Assembly (NCBI GenBank): GCA_015065135.1
Contig: SVQY01000019.1
Location: forward strand, 1-39,450
Length of the DNA stretch: 39,450 bases
Direction: 5' to 3'
Origin: Oscillospiraceae bacterium
GTDB taxonomy: Bacteria > Bacillota > Clostridia > Oscillospirales > CAG-272
Shown piece after piece: positions 7,636 through 15,936 of this stretch. The notes beneath the pieces are model-generated. The model ran no database searches and was not told the DNA's origin. It worked only from the letters and a program-made list of their open reading frames with translations. Each line of letters begins with the position of its first letter. The stretch's first letter is position 1. The translations under genes were made by a program, and so were the position numbers.

Positions 7636-8490
7636 ATGGGAAAAGCCGTTCTGGGCATTGACGTCGGTGGAAGCACCACCAAGATCGTTGGCTTTAAGGA
7701 GGAAAACGGCAAGCGTATTCTGATCGAGCCGCAATTCGTGCGCGCTACCGATCCTCTGACCTCAATTTACGGTGCCTTTGGTAAATTCACCATGCAAAAC
7801 GGTTTGGCACTCTCGGATATTGAGCGCGTGATGATGACCGGTGCCGGCTCTGCCTTTCTGGATAAGCCTCTGTACGAGGGTCTGGATTGCCGCACCGTGC
7901 CCGAATTCAACAGCGTAGGCCTCGGCGGTCTCTATCTCTCGGATCTGGACGACGCCATTGTAGTCAGTATGGGCACCGGCACCGCGCTGATCCACGCCAA
8001 GCATACCGCAAACGGCACCGACATCGAATACCTCGGCGGTACCGGCGTTGGCGGTGGCACTCTGGTGGGACTTTCCCGCAAGATCCTCGGTGTGGATACC
8101 GTGGAGCACATTGAGCAGCTTTGCGAGGGAGGCGACCTTTCCAACATTGACCTGCGCATCAAGGATATCTCCAGCAAAAATATTTACGAGGGAGTCAATT
8201 ACGACCTGACCGCCTCAAACTTCGGCAAGCTGAGCGACCTCGCCAGCAAGCACGATATTGCCCTTGGTATTGTGAACATGGTGGCCGAAACCATCGGTAT
8301 GCTGGCCGTTTTCGCCGCGAGAAACTATCATCTAAGTCAAGTTGTTCTCACCGGCAACCTTACCGGCATCGCCCCCATCCGCAAAACCTTTGAGGGCATG
8401 GAAAAGAACTTTGGCATTCAGTTCCTGATCCCGCCGAACGCGCGCTTCGGCACCGTGATCGGTGCGGCGCTCTGCCCCACCAAGGACTGA
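7636..8490 (+). CDS. coaW: type II pantothenate kinase (CoaW-like)
   Basis: A 284-residue actin-fold (ASKHA) kinase of the type II pantothenate kinase family, like the Staphylococcus aureus enzyme and eukaryotic PANK. Phosphate-1 loop LGIDVGGSTTKIVG (6-19), phosphate-2 region VVSMGTGTALI, glycine-rich GGTGVGGGTLVGL and adenosine-type motif VVLTGNL are visible. It phosphorylates pantothenate with ATP in the first step of coenzyme A synthesis in the cytoplasm. Type II enzymes are generally insensitive to CoA feedback; whether this holds here cannot be seen. The ATG is preceded by aaggag with 9-nt spacing and has its own promoter. A related acyl-CoA-dehydratase-activator-type ATPase was considered, but it would need Cys residues for a cluster, which are not placed correctly. 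Confidence 0.85.
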   Translation: MGKAVLGIDVGGSTTKIVGFKEENGKRILIEPQFVRATDPLTSIYGAFGKFTMQNGLALSDIERVMMTGAGSAFLDKPLYEGLDCRTVPEFNSVGLGGLYLSDLDDAIVVSMGTGTALIHAKHTANGTDIEYLGGTGVGGGTLVGLSRKILGVDTVEHIEQLCEGGDLSNIDLRIKDISSKNIYEGVNYDLTASNFGKLSDLASKHDIALGIVNMVAETIGMLAVFAARNYHLSQVVLTGNLTGIAPIRKTFEGMEKNFGIQFLIPPNARFGTVIGAALCPTKD

Positions 8491-8512
8491 TCCAAGCACC
8501 CTTTTAAGGTAC

Positions 8513-8546
8513 AAAAAACCGAGATGCAATGCATCTCGGTTTTTTG
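8513..8546. terminator. bidirectional terminator between coaW and LP5
   Basis: The stem ccgagatg/catctcgg sits between A- and T-runs (aaaaaa before, tttttt after). It ends the plus-strand coaW transcript and, on the minus strand, the lipoprotein operon whose last stop is at 8553. Confidence 0.9.
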
Positions 8547-8552
8547 TTTATA

Positions 8553-10961
8553 TCAGGCTGCGGGCTGGATCCGCTTATCCACAACAGAGCTGTTGATGTT
8601 GGTGGAAAGCTCGCAGTACACAATTTCCTTATTGCCCACAACGTCACGCAGCGTGTCGTAATCATTGGAGTTTGCCGTAAAGGTCATTGTGGTGTTGTAG
8701 TGATCGGCTACCAGGATCAGCTCGACAGATGCCACGTTGTAAGCGATATCGTGGTCAACTCTGTGGAACCAGTTAGAAGCATTGGGATTCTTGGTCCAGC
8801 CGTTGAAGTTGCTGACGCTGGTAGGCCACCAGACGACCTCGGGTGCGATCACGTCATAGGTATTGGTGGTCACACCGTTCCAGCCGTGGTGCGCGACCTG
8901 CACCATATCAGAATCCAGCGTGGGACCGTACATACCAAGAATATGCGCGCCGCCGATACGCTCCGAGTCACCCAGCCAGATCATCGTCTCGCCCGTATCC
9001 ATAAATGTGGTGCGGAAGATGGTAGAGCTGTTGTTGAAGTACTCCAGGCGCTTGGGATAGGAATCCTCGTGAGTGTAGAGGATCTCCATCTTCAGGTTGG
9101 CGAAGTAGAAGGTCTGGCCGGTGTGCATCTTGATGTGATCAAAGCCACCGGTCACCTTATTCTTCAAGGAATCCATATGCTTACCGTGAATGCCGGAGCC
9201 GGGGTTGTTGCTGTTCACACGCTCGCTATCCGAAATGCCGTTGAACAGGAAATTATCCAAACGGAAGGTGCCTTTTTTGCCGAAATAGGTCAAAAACTGG
9301 GTCAAAACGGTAGAGTGATCCGCATGCTCATGAGACAGGATCCACGCACGAACATGAATGGGATTCTGAGAATCGGGATCTTTACCGAATACTTCTTTAT
9401 ACAAAGCATTCAAAACCGCCCAGGTATTATCCATATCTGTTGTACCGCCCTTGCCGAGGCCGCCGTCATAGATGATAAAGGTGCCGTCTGCCAGGGTGAT
9501 CACATAGGAGTTACCAAAGCTGCCTACAGCGAAGTCCAGCTTCAGCTGGGTGATCTTGCTCTGCGTTCTGTTGGTATAGCTCTGCGTGTTCAGAATGCTG
9601 CTATCGGGGGTGGTAACGTGCTCGGTGCTGGCAGCGATGATGCGGATGCTGGGCAGAACGCTCTTGCACTCGCTGTAATCCTCGGCATAGGTATATGCGG
9701 AATGGTAAACGTGCAGCGTGACGCCGGTCTCAGCGTTGAGATAGGTGCGGAAGCTGCTACCCTCCCAGACGCTTTCGGCCGCGATCGTTTCAAAGCCTTC
9801 AGCCTCAAGAGTATCACAATAAGCCTTGAAGCTATCCGTATTGACACCGGTGCCGCTGTAGATGTACTCCAGCGAGTTATCACCAACGTCAAGCGTGCCG
9901 TCAAGCACGATGCCGTTGCCCTCGGGCTTCGGGAAATCGGTGACCCACTCGGTCTTCAGCTTCAGCTTCACAGAGCAAGCGGAGGGCACATCACAGATCA
10001 CGTTGCCGTCCTCGTCCTCGGTGATGCAGGCGGAGACCATATCCATAAAGAGCTGATTGGCAGCTGCCAGGGTCACGTCGTTCCAGGCAAGCACCATGAT
10101 CTTGCCGTTCTTGATCACAAGGCCGTACTCGTCGGCCTCCAGCTTCAGCAGCTCCTCCTTGACGTCCTCGCGCTCGTCCATATTGCCTACCAGGATCTCA
10201 TAATCGCTGACAGGGCCGTTGTCCATCTTGTTGGGCATCGTGCTGGAGCGCACGCCGAAGGCCTTGGCAAGGGTGGTACGGATACCGTCTACGACGGTAT
10301 AGGTATAGTCCGCGTCGGGTCCGCCGGTGGTGGGATTGGTATCTTTCTCATAGGAATAAGCATCCGGACCACCGTTGTCGGTGCCGTCCACGCGGTCATC
10401 AAATACCATCTGATAGAGGCCTTCTCCATCCTCGGCAAAGGAAAGCGTGCCGAGCTTGCTGACAAGTACCTTCTTGTTCAGGGTCAGAGTGCTGCTCTTG
10501 AAGGCAGATTTGACCATATAGTTGCTCACAAAGTAGGCAAGTGCTACACGAGTCAGAAAATCATTGGTGCCGACGATCACGATCTTGTTTTTGAACACAC
10601 GGATCGCCCAGCCGCCATTTTTGATCCCCTTCAGGGTCTTTTCTGTTTCCTTGCGATAGGTATTGCCTACCAGGATCTCGAGGTCATCGGTGGAAACGAC
10701 GTCCTCCTCTTCGTCCTGCATCGCGCGGACGTTGACACCGCCGAACTCCTTGATCGCGGTGGAGATCTCGGTCAGCATCAGCCTTGTATTTGAAGAAAGG
10801 TCCGATGCATAGACCAAGTTATAGTCGGTCAGATCGATCTCTGCCGTCTTTTTGCTGACAACCGGCTCGCCGTCGCCGCCCTTTTTACAGGAGGAGAAGA
10901 GCGCCACACAGGAAAGCAGCATGGAAAGGCAAAGAACAATACTTAAAATTCTTCTTTTCAT
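8553..10961 (-). CDS. LP5: lipoprotein with ComEC-like metallo-beta-lactamase domain
   Basis: An 802-residue protein. The signal peptide ends in a lipobox (ALFSSC, Cys25), so it is probably anchored outside the membrane. Two related modules follow: EILVGN at 95-100 with a GTNDFLTRVA segment near 131-140, and EILVGN at 255-260. Their pattern resembles the non-catalytic N-terminal domain of GH20/GH67 glycosidases. A middle module covers about 345-455. The metallo-beta-lactamase domain covers about 480-790, with SHEHADH (543-549), WLGDSE (662-667) and AHHG (690-693), the ComEC/Rec2-type metal ligands. The NNSS segment near 643-646 corresponds to the ComEC NDxS strand. Substrate unknown; a secreted hydrolase acting on nucleic acid, phosphodiester or lactone is conceivable. 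Last gene of five. Its aaggaga site lies in the 16-nt gap after LP4. Confidence 0.85.
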   Translation of the reverse strand: MKRRILSIVLCLSMLLSCVALFSSCKKGGDGEPVVSKKTAEIDLTDYNLVYASDLSSNTRLMLTEISTAIKEFGGVNVRAMQDEEEDVVSTDDLEILVGNTYRKETEKTLKGIKNGGWAIRVFKNKIVIVGTNDFLTRVALAYFVSNYMVKSAFKSSTLTLNKKVLVSKLGTLSFAEDGEGLYQMVFDDRVDGTDNGGPDAYSYEKDTNPTTGGPDADYTYTVVDGIRTTLAKAFGVRSSTMPNKMDNGPVSDYEILVGNMDEREDVKEELLKLEADEYGLVIKNGKIMVLAWNDVTLAAANQLFMDMVSACITEDEDGNVICDVPSACSVKLKLKTEWVTDFPKPEGNGIVLDGTLDVGDNSLEYIYSGTGVNTDSFKAYCDTLEAEGFETIAAESVWEGSSFRTYLNAETGVTLHVYHSAYTYAEDYSECKSVLPSIRIIAASTEHVTTPDSSILNTQSYTNRTQSKITQLKLDFAVGSFGNSYVITLADGTFIIYDGGLGKGGTTDMDNTWAVLNALYKEVFGKDPDSQNPIHVRAWILSHEHADHSTVLTQFLTYFGKKGTFRLDNFLFNGISDSERVNSNNPGSGIHGKHMDSLKNKVTGGFDHIKMHTGQTFYFANLKMEILYTHEDSYPKRLEYFNNSSTIFRTTFMDTGETMIWLGDSERIGGAHILGMYGPTLDSDMVQVAHHGWNGVTTNTYDVIAPEVVWWPTSVSNFNGWTKNPNASNWFHRVDHDIAYNVASVELILVADHYNTTMTFTANSNDYDTLRDVVGNKEIVYCELSTNINSSVVDKRIQPAA

Positions 10962-10977
10962 GATGGTTTCTCCTTAT

Positions 10978-13392
10978 TTATGGTTTTTTGATCACAGAGC
11001 CACCCGTCCAGGAATCAGTCTTGGTGTAGGTGCTGTAGACGATCTCCGTACCGTCAAGGTCATGCAGGGTCTCCATTTCCTTACCCGAGCCGTCAAAGGT
11101 CATCGTGGTATTATAGGTATCCGCGATCAGCAGCATCTTGACAGAAGCAAGATCATGCAGGATCTGATAGTCTACGTTATAATACCATCTCTTGCTCGTG
11201 TTGGATTTCTTGGACCAGGATTTGAAATTCGACAGCGAGGTCGGCCACCAGATGATCTCAGGTGCGATGGCCTGATAGCATTGGTAGGTCACTCCGTTCA
11301 CGCCGTGATGGGCGATCTGCACCATATCCGAATCCAGCGTGGGGCCGTACAGCGCCAGCAGGCGGTTGCCGCCGATGCGCTCAGAGTCGCCCAGCCAGAT
11401 CATCGTAGAGGTATCGGTCTCGCCCTTGCCGACCGATTTCATCGTAGTACGGAAAATGGTCGAGCTGTTGTTGAAATACTCCAGGCCTCTGGGATAAGTA
11501 TCCTCATGGGTGTACAGCACCTCCATCTTCAGATTGGCGAAGTAGAAGGTCTGACCGGTATGCATTTTGATGAAGTCAAAGCCGCCGGTCACGTTTGCCT
11601 GAATGCTGCTCATATTGGTCTGGATCGAGGATTCCGGATTGTTGCTGTTGGCGCGCTCGCTGGCAGAAACCGGATTGAACAGCAGCGCGTCAAGCACCAG
11701 ATCGGAGCTTTTGCCGTATTCTTTGCAGAACTCGCGGAAAACGGTAAAGTGATCGCCATGCTCGTGAGAAAGGATCCAGGCGCGGATGTGGATGGGGTTG
11801 TTGCTAGTGGGCTCTGTTCCCCACGCCTCCTTGTGCAGGGCGTTGAGGACAGACCACATATTCCCTACGTCATCGCCGAGGCCGCGGCCGCCGTCATAAA
11901 CGATCAGGCTACCGTCGGAAAGCGTGATCACGTAGGCATTACCAAAGCTTCCTGCAGAATAGGCGAGCTTGAGCTGTGTGATCTTGGGCGCGGTGATCTT
12001 GGCATAGGTTTCGTTCTCGTATTCGGTGCTGCTCAGGATCGATGCCGAGGGCAGCGTGACCTTTTCGGTACTGGCAGCAACGACACGGATACCGGGCAAG
12101 CCGTCGGTGACCTGATAGGTCGCTCCGTGCTTGTAATGGGTATAAGAAACGTGCAGCGTGACCTTTTCGGTCTCATTTACATAGGTGCAAAAGCGATTGT
12201 CATTGATATTCCATTCGTCCGCCAATGCCCTGTAGCCGGCGCTCTCCAGCTTCCGGCAATATGCAGTAAAGGCATTGCTGTCGGCCCCTTCGCCGATATA
12301 GATATACTCCAGAGAATCGTTGGAGATATCCTGAACGGCACGCAGCACGATGTTCTCGCCCTCCGGCTTGGGGAAGGCAGTCGCCCAGGCACACTCATAG
12401 ACCTCCTTGACCACACAATCCACCGGCACAACGTACCGGGATTTCCCTGCCTCGGAGGTGGAACGGCAGCCGCTTAGAATATCCTCCAGCACGGCAAAGG
12501 TCTTGGGCAGCGTCACGTCATTCCAAGCCAGCAGCATGATCTTGCCATCTCGGATCGCAACACCGTATTCATTTCCGCCAAGGGTAGCCATTTCCTTTAC
12601 GCAAGCCGCACGGCCGTCCACATTGCCAACCAGGACCTCCTGAGTAGTGGCGACGGTGCTATCGTCGTGCATCGGAATGCTCTCGGGCGCAATATTGATC
12701 AGTCCGGCCAGCGTTTCTCTGATCTGCAGACTTGCCTTATAGGTATAGTCCGCATCCGGACCGCCGGTGGTGGGATTGGTGTCTTTCGCATAGTCGTAAA
12801 CGCTCTTGCCGCCGTTGTCGTAATCGTCGATACGGTCGTCATAGACGATCTCAAAGGAGGCCTCGCCGGAGGCGTTCTCCAGCACCACGGTCTTCAGCTC
12901 GGAGGTAATGATCTCCTTTTTCACGGTCAGCACCGTGCCGTTCACGGCACTTTGCTGCACGAAATTGTCGGTAAAATAAGTCATGGCCACACGCGTCAGA
13001 AACGCGTTGGTGCCCACGATGACCAGCTTCTTGCCGATCACGGTAATGATCCAGCCGCTGCCTTCGATGCGATTGAGCGCGCGGAAGGTCTCGGTGCGGT
13101 TCGTCTCGCCGATCAGGATCTCATATTCGTCGTTGGAGACCTCTTCGTCCTCTTGGTCCATCCAGGCGCGCAGACCTGTGCCGGTCAGATATTTGAGCTG
13201 CGCGGCCAGCAAGGAGGCCGCGTCCTTTCCGCCCCTTGTCAGTTCCTTTCCGTAGGTCACAACATATTCGCTAAGATCCAGCTCGACCGTGTCACCGTTG
13301 TTTTCAGGTCCCTTTGGCTTGCAGGAGGTCAGCATAACGACTGCCGATAGCAGAAGGCTGGCCACCAAAATAAGGCTTAAAATCTTTTTCAT
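10978..13392 (-). CDS. LP4: lipoprotein with ComEC-like metallo-beta-lactamase domain
   Basis: An 804-residue paralogue of LP5 with the same domain order: lipobox MLTSC (Cys24), two EILIG/EVLVG modules, a middle module with CTYVNETEKVTLHV, and the metallo-beta-lactamase domain with SHEHGDH, WLGDSERIGG and AHHGVNG. All predicted metal ligands are kept. It is closest to LP5: both have the GPTLDSDMVQ stretch before the HHG motif and the GDSERIGG wording, whereas LP1-LP3 read GDLER. Its ribosome binding site (agaggt) is the weakest of the five, and a GC-rich hairpin precedes it (13406-13432). Only 17 nt separate its stop from the LP5 start codon, so these two are almost certainly co-transcribed. 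Confidence 0.85.
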   Translation of the reverse strand: MKKILSLILVASLLLSAVVMLTSCKPKGPENNGDTVELDLSEYVVTYGKELTRGGKDAASLLAAQLKYLTGTGLRAWMDQEDEEVSNDEYEILIGETNRTETFRALNRIEGSGWIITVIGKKLVIVGTNAFLTRVAMTYFTDNFVQQSAVNGTVLTVKKEIITSELKTVVLENASGEASFEIVYDDRIDDYDNGGKSVYDYAKDTNPTTGGPDADYTYKASLQIRETLAGLINIAPESIPMHDDSTVATTQEVLVGNVDGRAACVKEMATLGGNEYGVAIRDGKIMLLAWNDVTLPKTFAVLEDILSGCRSTSEAGKSRYVVPVDCVVKEVYECAWATAFPKPEGENIVLRAVQDISNDSLEYIYIGEGADSNAFTAYCRKLESAGYRALADEWNINDNRFCTYVNETEKVTLHVSYTHYKHGATYQVTDGLPGIRVVAASTEKVTLPSASILSSTEYENETYAKITAPKITQLKLAYSAGSFGNAYVITLSDGSLIVYDGGRGLGDDVGNMWSVLNALHKEAWGTEPTSNNPIHIRAWILSHEHGDHFTVFREFCKEYGKSSDLVLDALLFNPVSASERANSNNPESSIQTNMSSIQANVTGGFDFIKMHTGQTFYFANLKMEVLYTHEDTYPRGLEYFNNSSTIFRTTMKSVGKGETDTSTMIWLGDSERIGGNRLLALYGPTLDSDMVQIAHHGVNGVTYQCYQAIAPEIIWWPTSLSNFKSWSKKSNTSKRWYYNVDYQILHDLASVKMLLIADTYNTTMTFDGSGKEMETLHDLDGTEIVYSTYTKTDSWTGGSVIKKP

Positions 13393-13405
13393 ATAATACC
13401 TCTAT

Positions 13406-13432
13406 AGGGCGCCGCGCAAAGCACGGCGCCCT
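13406..13432 (-). terminator. hairpin between LP3 and LP4
   Basis: A 9-bp perfect GC stem (agggcgccg with cggcgccct) with a 9-nt loop lies just after LP3. No T-run follows on the minus strand, so it is probably an mRNA processing or stability element and not a full terminator. Confidence 0.45.
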
Positions 13433-13440
13433 TTGGGAAT

Positions 13441-15864
13441 TTAAGCGGCGGGCGTTCTCTTGTCGATCAGATTTCTGCCGTCAGGCGTCATCTTCTCCCA
13501 GGAATTCGCATCGTAAATATTATCGTAATCAATGCCCGCAGTGGTAAACTTCATCGTGTAATCGAAGCCGTCGGACATCACGATCATCTTGACACCGGGC
13601 ATACCGTAGCCGTAGTACCACGCGGCCTGATTGCACCAGGTCTTATTATTCTGCCAGTTGGCAGCGTTGACGTAGCGATTACCGCTGGTAGGCCACCAGA
13701 TCAGCTCGGCATCGATCAGCGTGTAGAGATCGGCCTCAACGCCGTTACCGCCGTGGTGCGCGATCTGTACCTGATCCGCCTTCATATTCTCGCCCCACAT
13801 CGCGCGCAGTCTGCGGCTGCCGATACGCTCCAGGTCACCCAGCCAGATGCAATCGGTGGTGGTCTTGTTCCCTGCGTTATCGGTGGAGGTCAGAACGGTC
13901 TTGAAGGTGGTGGTACTGTTGTTGAAGTACTCCAGCTTCTTGGGATAGGTATCCTCGTGAGTGCCCATAATGTCCACCTCGCAGTTGGCAAAGTAGAACT
14001 TCTGACCGGTGTGCACCTTCAGATACTTGAAGCCGCCGTTCACAGAGCTCTTCAATCCTTCCAGCCCCTTTCGTACCGAGGACTGCGGATTGTTGGAGTT
14101 GATCTGCTCGCTATCAGAGGTAGCGTTGAACAGGAAGTTGTCAAAGCGGAAGTTGCTTCTCTTACCATAGGTCTTCAGGAATTGGATGAACACGTTCATA
14201 TGGTCAGAATGCTCGTGGGTCAGCATCCAGGCGCGTACGTGAATGGGCTTTGCAGCGGTAGGCTCGGTGCCGAATACCTTTTTGTAAAGCGAGTTCAGCA
14301 CATTCCAGAGGCGGTCCTTGTTATCCAGCTTGTTGGTACCGGTACCGATACCGCCGTCAAAGATGATGAAGCTGCCATCCTCCAGGGTGATGATATAGGC
14401 CAGACCCCAGCTGCCAACAGAATAGTCGTGAGTCAGCGAGGTCACCATAGTCTCGGTCACCTTGGTCCAGGTCTGATTGGGGTTCAGGATGCTCTCATCA
14501 GCCAGATCAATATATTTGGTGTTCGAGGATACAATACGAATGCTTGCCAGGGTATCCTTGACCTTCTGCTCTGCGGCATACTGGTAGGGGCTGTAGTATA
14601 CGTACAGGGTGGAGCCGGTCTCCTCGTTCAGGTAGTAACGGAAGATGTTCTCGGTACCCATGGGCTTAACGTTCTCTTCGATCGTAGTGTAACCGTTCGC
14701 CTCCAGCTTCTGGCAGTAGGCGAGATAATTCGCCTCGGTCACGCCGTCACCGGCATAGATGTACTCGATGCAATTTTCAGCAACATCAAGGGTGCCGTGC
14801 AGGTAAAGGCCATCTGCCTCGGGCTTGGGGAAATCAGCCTCCCAGGTCAGCGCAATGGTCTCCACGATCGTACCGCTGGCAGGAAGAACAGCAACACTGT
14901 TGCCATCCTCATCCTCGGTGGTATAAGCGGTGAGCATATCCTTGAAAAGATCGTGAGCGTAAGGCAGGGTCGCATCATTCCATGCCAGCAGCATGACCTT
15001 GCCGTCCTTGATGGTAATACCGTACTCATTGACGGAAAGCTTGCTCAGCTCGGCCTTGTAATCCTCACGCTGCATATTGCCCACCAGGATCTCATACTCG
15101 TTCTCAGTATCGGTGGTGTCCAGCTTGTTGGGGAAGTTTCTGGATTTGGCGGTGGTGGTAGCCTTCACCAGCGAGGTGCGGATATCCTCCACGACCTCAT
15201 AGATGTAGTCCACATCGGCGCCGCCGGTGGTGGGATTGTTATCGCCGGCATAGTTGTAATTGTCTCTGCCGCCATTATCATAGTCGTCGGTCCAGCTGTT
15301 GTAGACCATGGCAAACTGCCCTTCACCGTCGCTGTTGGTAATGCTCATGGTGCCAAGCTCGCGCTGCTCCACCTTTTTATTGACGGAGATCTCGCTGCCC
15401 TTTACGGCATCCTCGTTCACATAATTGTTGATGAAAAAGGCCAGTGCCATACGGGTGAGGAAGGCATTGCTGCCAACGATCACGATCTTGTTACCGATAA
15501 CCTGGATGCCCCAGCCGTTATCGCCGACCTTGCCCAGCACCTTGTTGGACTCCTTGTAGCCGGTATCACCGATCAGGATCAGAGGCGCGTCGTCCTCGAT
15601 CTCCTCGCCGTCGTTGAGCACCTGCTTGGCGCGCAGCGAGCTGCCGACAAGGTCGGACAACTGATCGACCAGCTGATTTGCCTTCTGTCTGCCGCCCTCA
15701 CTGAGCATCGCGTCAAAAACGACCTCTGCCTCGCTGAGATCGACTGTTGCAAGCTTTTTACTGATCTTGAGCTCTCCACCCTTGCCGGAGCAGGAGGCAA
15801 AAAGTGCCACTACAGAAAGCAGCATGCAAAGCGTCAATAAGACGCATAAAATTCTCTTTTTCAT
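13441..15864 (-). CDS. LP3: lipoprotein with ComEC-like metallo-beta-lactamase domain
   Basis: An 807-residue paralogue. The lipobox is LFASC (Cys25), and the same two N-terminal modules, a middle module and a metallo-beta-lactamase domain follow, with THEHSDH, WLGDLERIGS and AHHGGNG. It is nearly identical to LP2 across the stretch from the NNSTTTFK strand to GENMKADQVQ, including a 94-nt identical DNA run (13802-13895 equals 16283-16376). The start was set at ATG 15864, which has ggaggt 5 nt upstream; a TTG four codons earlier overlaps that site. Substrate unknown, probably surface-exposed. Confidence 0.85.
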   Translation of the reverse strand: MKKRILCVLLTLCMLLSVVALFASCSGKGGELKISKKLATVDLSEAEVVFDAMLSEGGRQKANQLVDQLSDLVGSSLRAKQVLNDGEEIEDDAPLILIGDTGYKESNKVLGKVGDNGWGIQVIGNKIVIVGSNAFLTRMALAFFINNYVNEDAVKGSEISVNKKVEQRELGTMSITNSDGEGQFAMVYNSWTDDYDNGGRDNYNYAGDNNPTTGGADVDYIYEVVEDIRTSLVKATTTAKSRNFPNKLDTTDTENEYEILVGNMQREDYKAELSKLSVNEYGITIKDGKVMLLAWNDATLPYAHDLFKDMLTAYTTEDEDGNSVAVLPASGTIVETIALTWEADFPKPEADGLYLHGTLDVAENCIEYIYAGDGVTEANYLAYCQKLEANGYTTIEENVKPMGTENIFRYYLNEETGSTLYVYYSPYQYAAEQKVKDTLASIRIVSSNTKYIDLADESILNPNQTWTKVTETMVTSLTHDYSVGSWGLAYIITLEDGSFIIFDGGIGTGTNKLDNKDRLWNVLNSLYKKVFGTEPTAAKPIHVRAWMLTHEHSDHMNVFIQFLKTYGKRSNFRFDNFLFNATSDSEQINSNNPQSSVRKGLEGLKSSVNGGFKYLKVHTGQKFYFANCEVDIMGTHEDTYPKKLEYFNNSTTTFKTVLTSTDNAGNKTTTDCIWLGDLERIGSRRLRAMWGENMKADQVQIAHHGGNGVEADLYTLIDAELIWWPTSGNRYVNAANWQNNKTWCNQAAWYYGYGMPGVKMIVMSDGFDYTMKFTTAGIDYDNIYDANSWEKMTPDGRNLIDKRTPAA

Positions 15865-15890
15865 AAAAACCTCCAAAATGTTTTGAAAAC

Positions 15891-15924
15891 GCCATACGGG
15901 AGTGGATCAGCACCCCCGTCTGGC
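15891..15924 (-). terminator. imperfect hairpin between LP2 and LP3
   Basis: A 14-bp stem with one mismatch and one G-U pair (15891-15904 with 15911-15924) and a 6-nt loop is followed on the minus strand by cgttttc. It is probably a weak terminator or attenuator inside the lipoprotein operon. Confidence 0.5.
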
Positions 15925-15936
15925 ATTTCAAATAGA

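Noticed and set aside
8529-10793. Long open frame on the plus strand opposite LP5
   Set aside because: It lies fully antisense to a well-supported gene, has no ribosome binding site and no recognisable family; GC-rich codon bias of the minus-strand gene explains it. The same holds for the plus-strand frames opposite LP1 to LP4.
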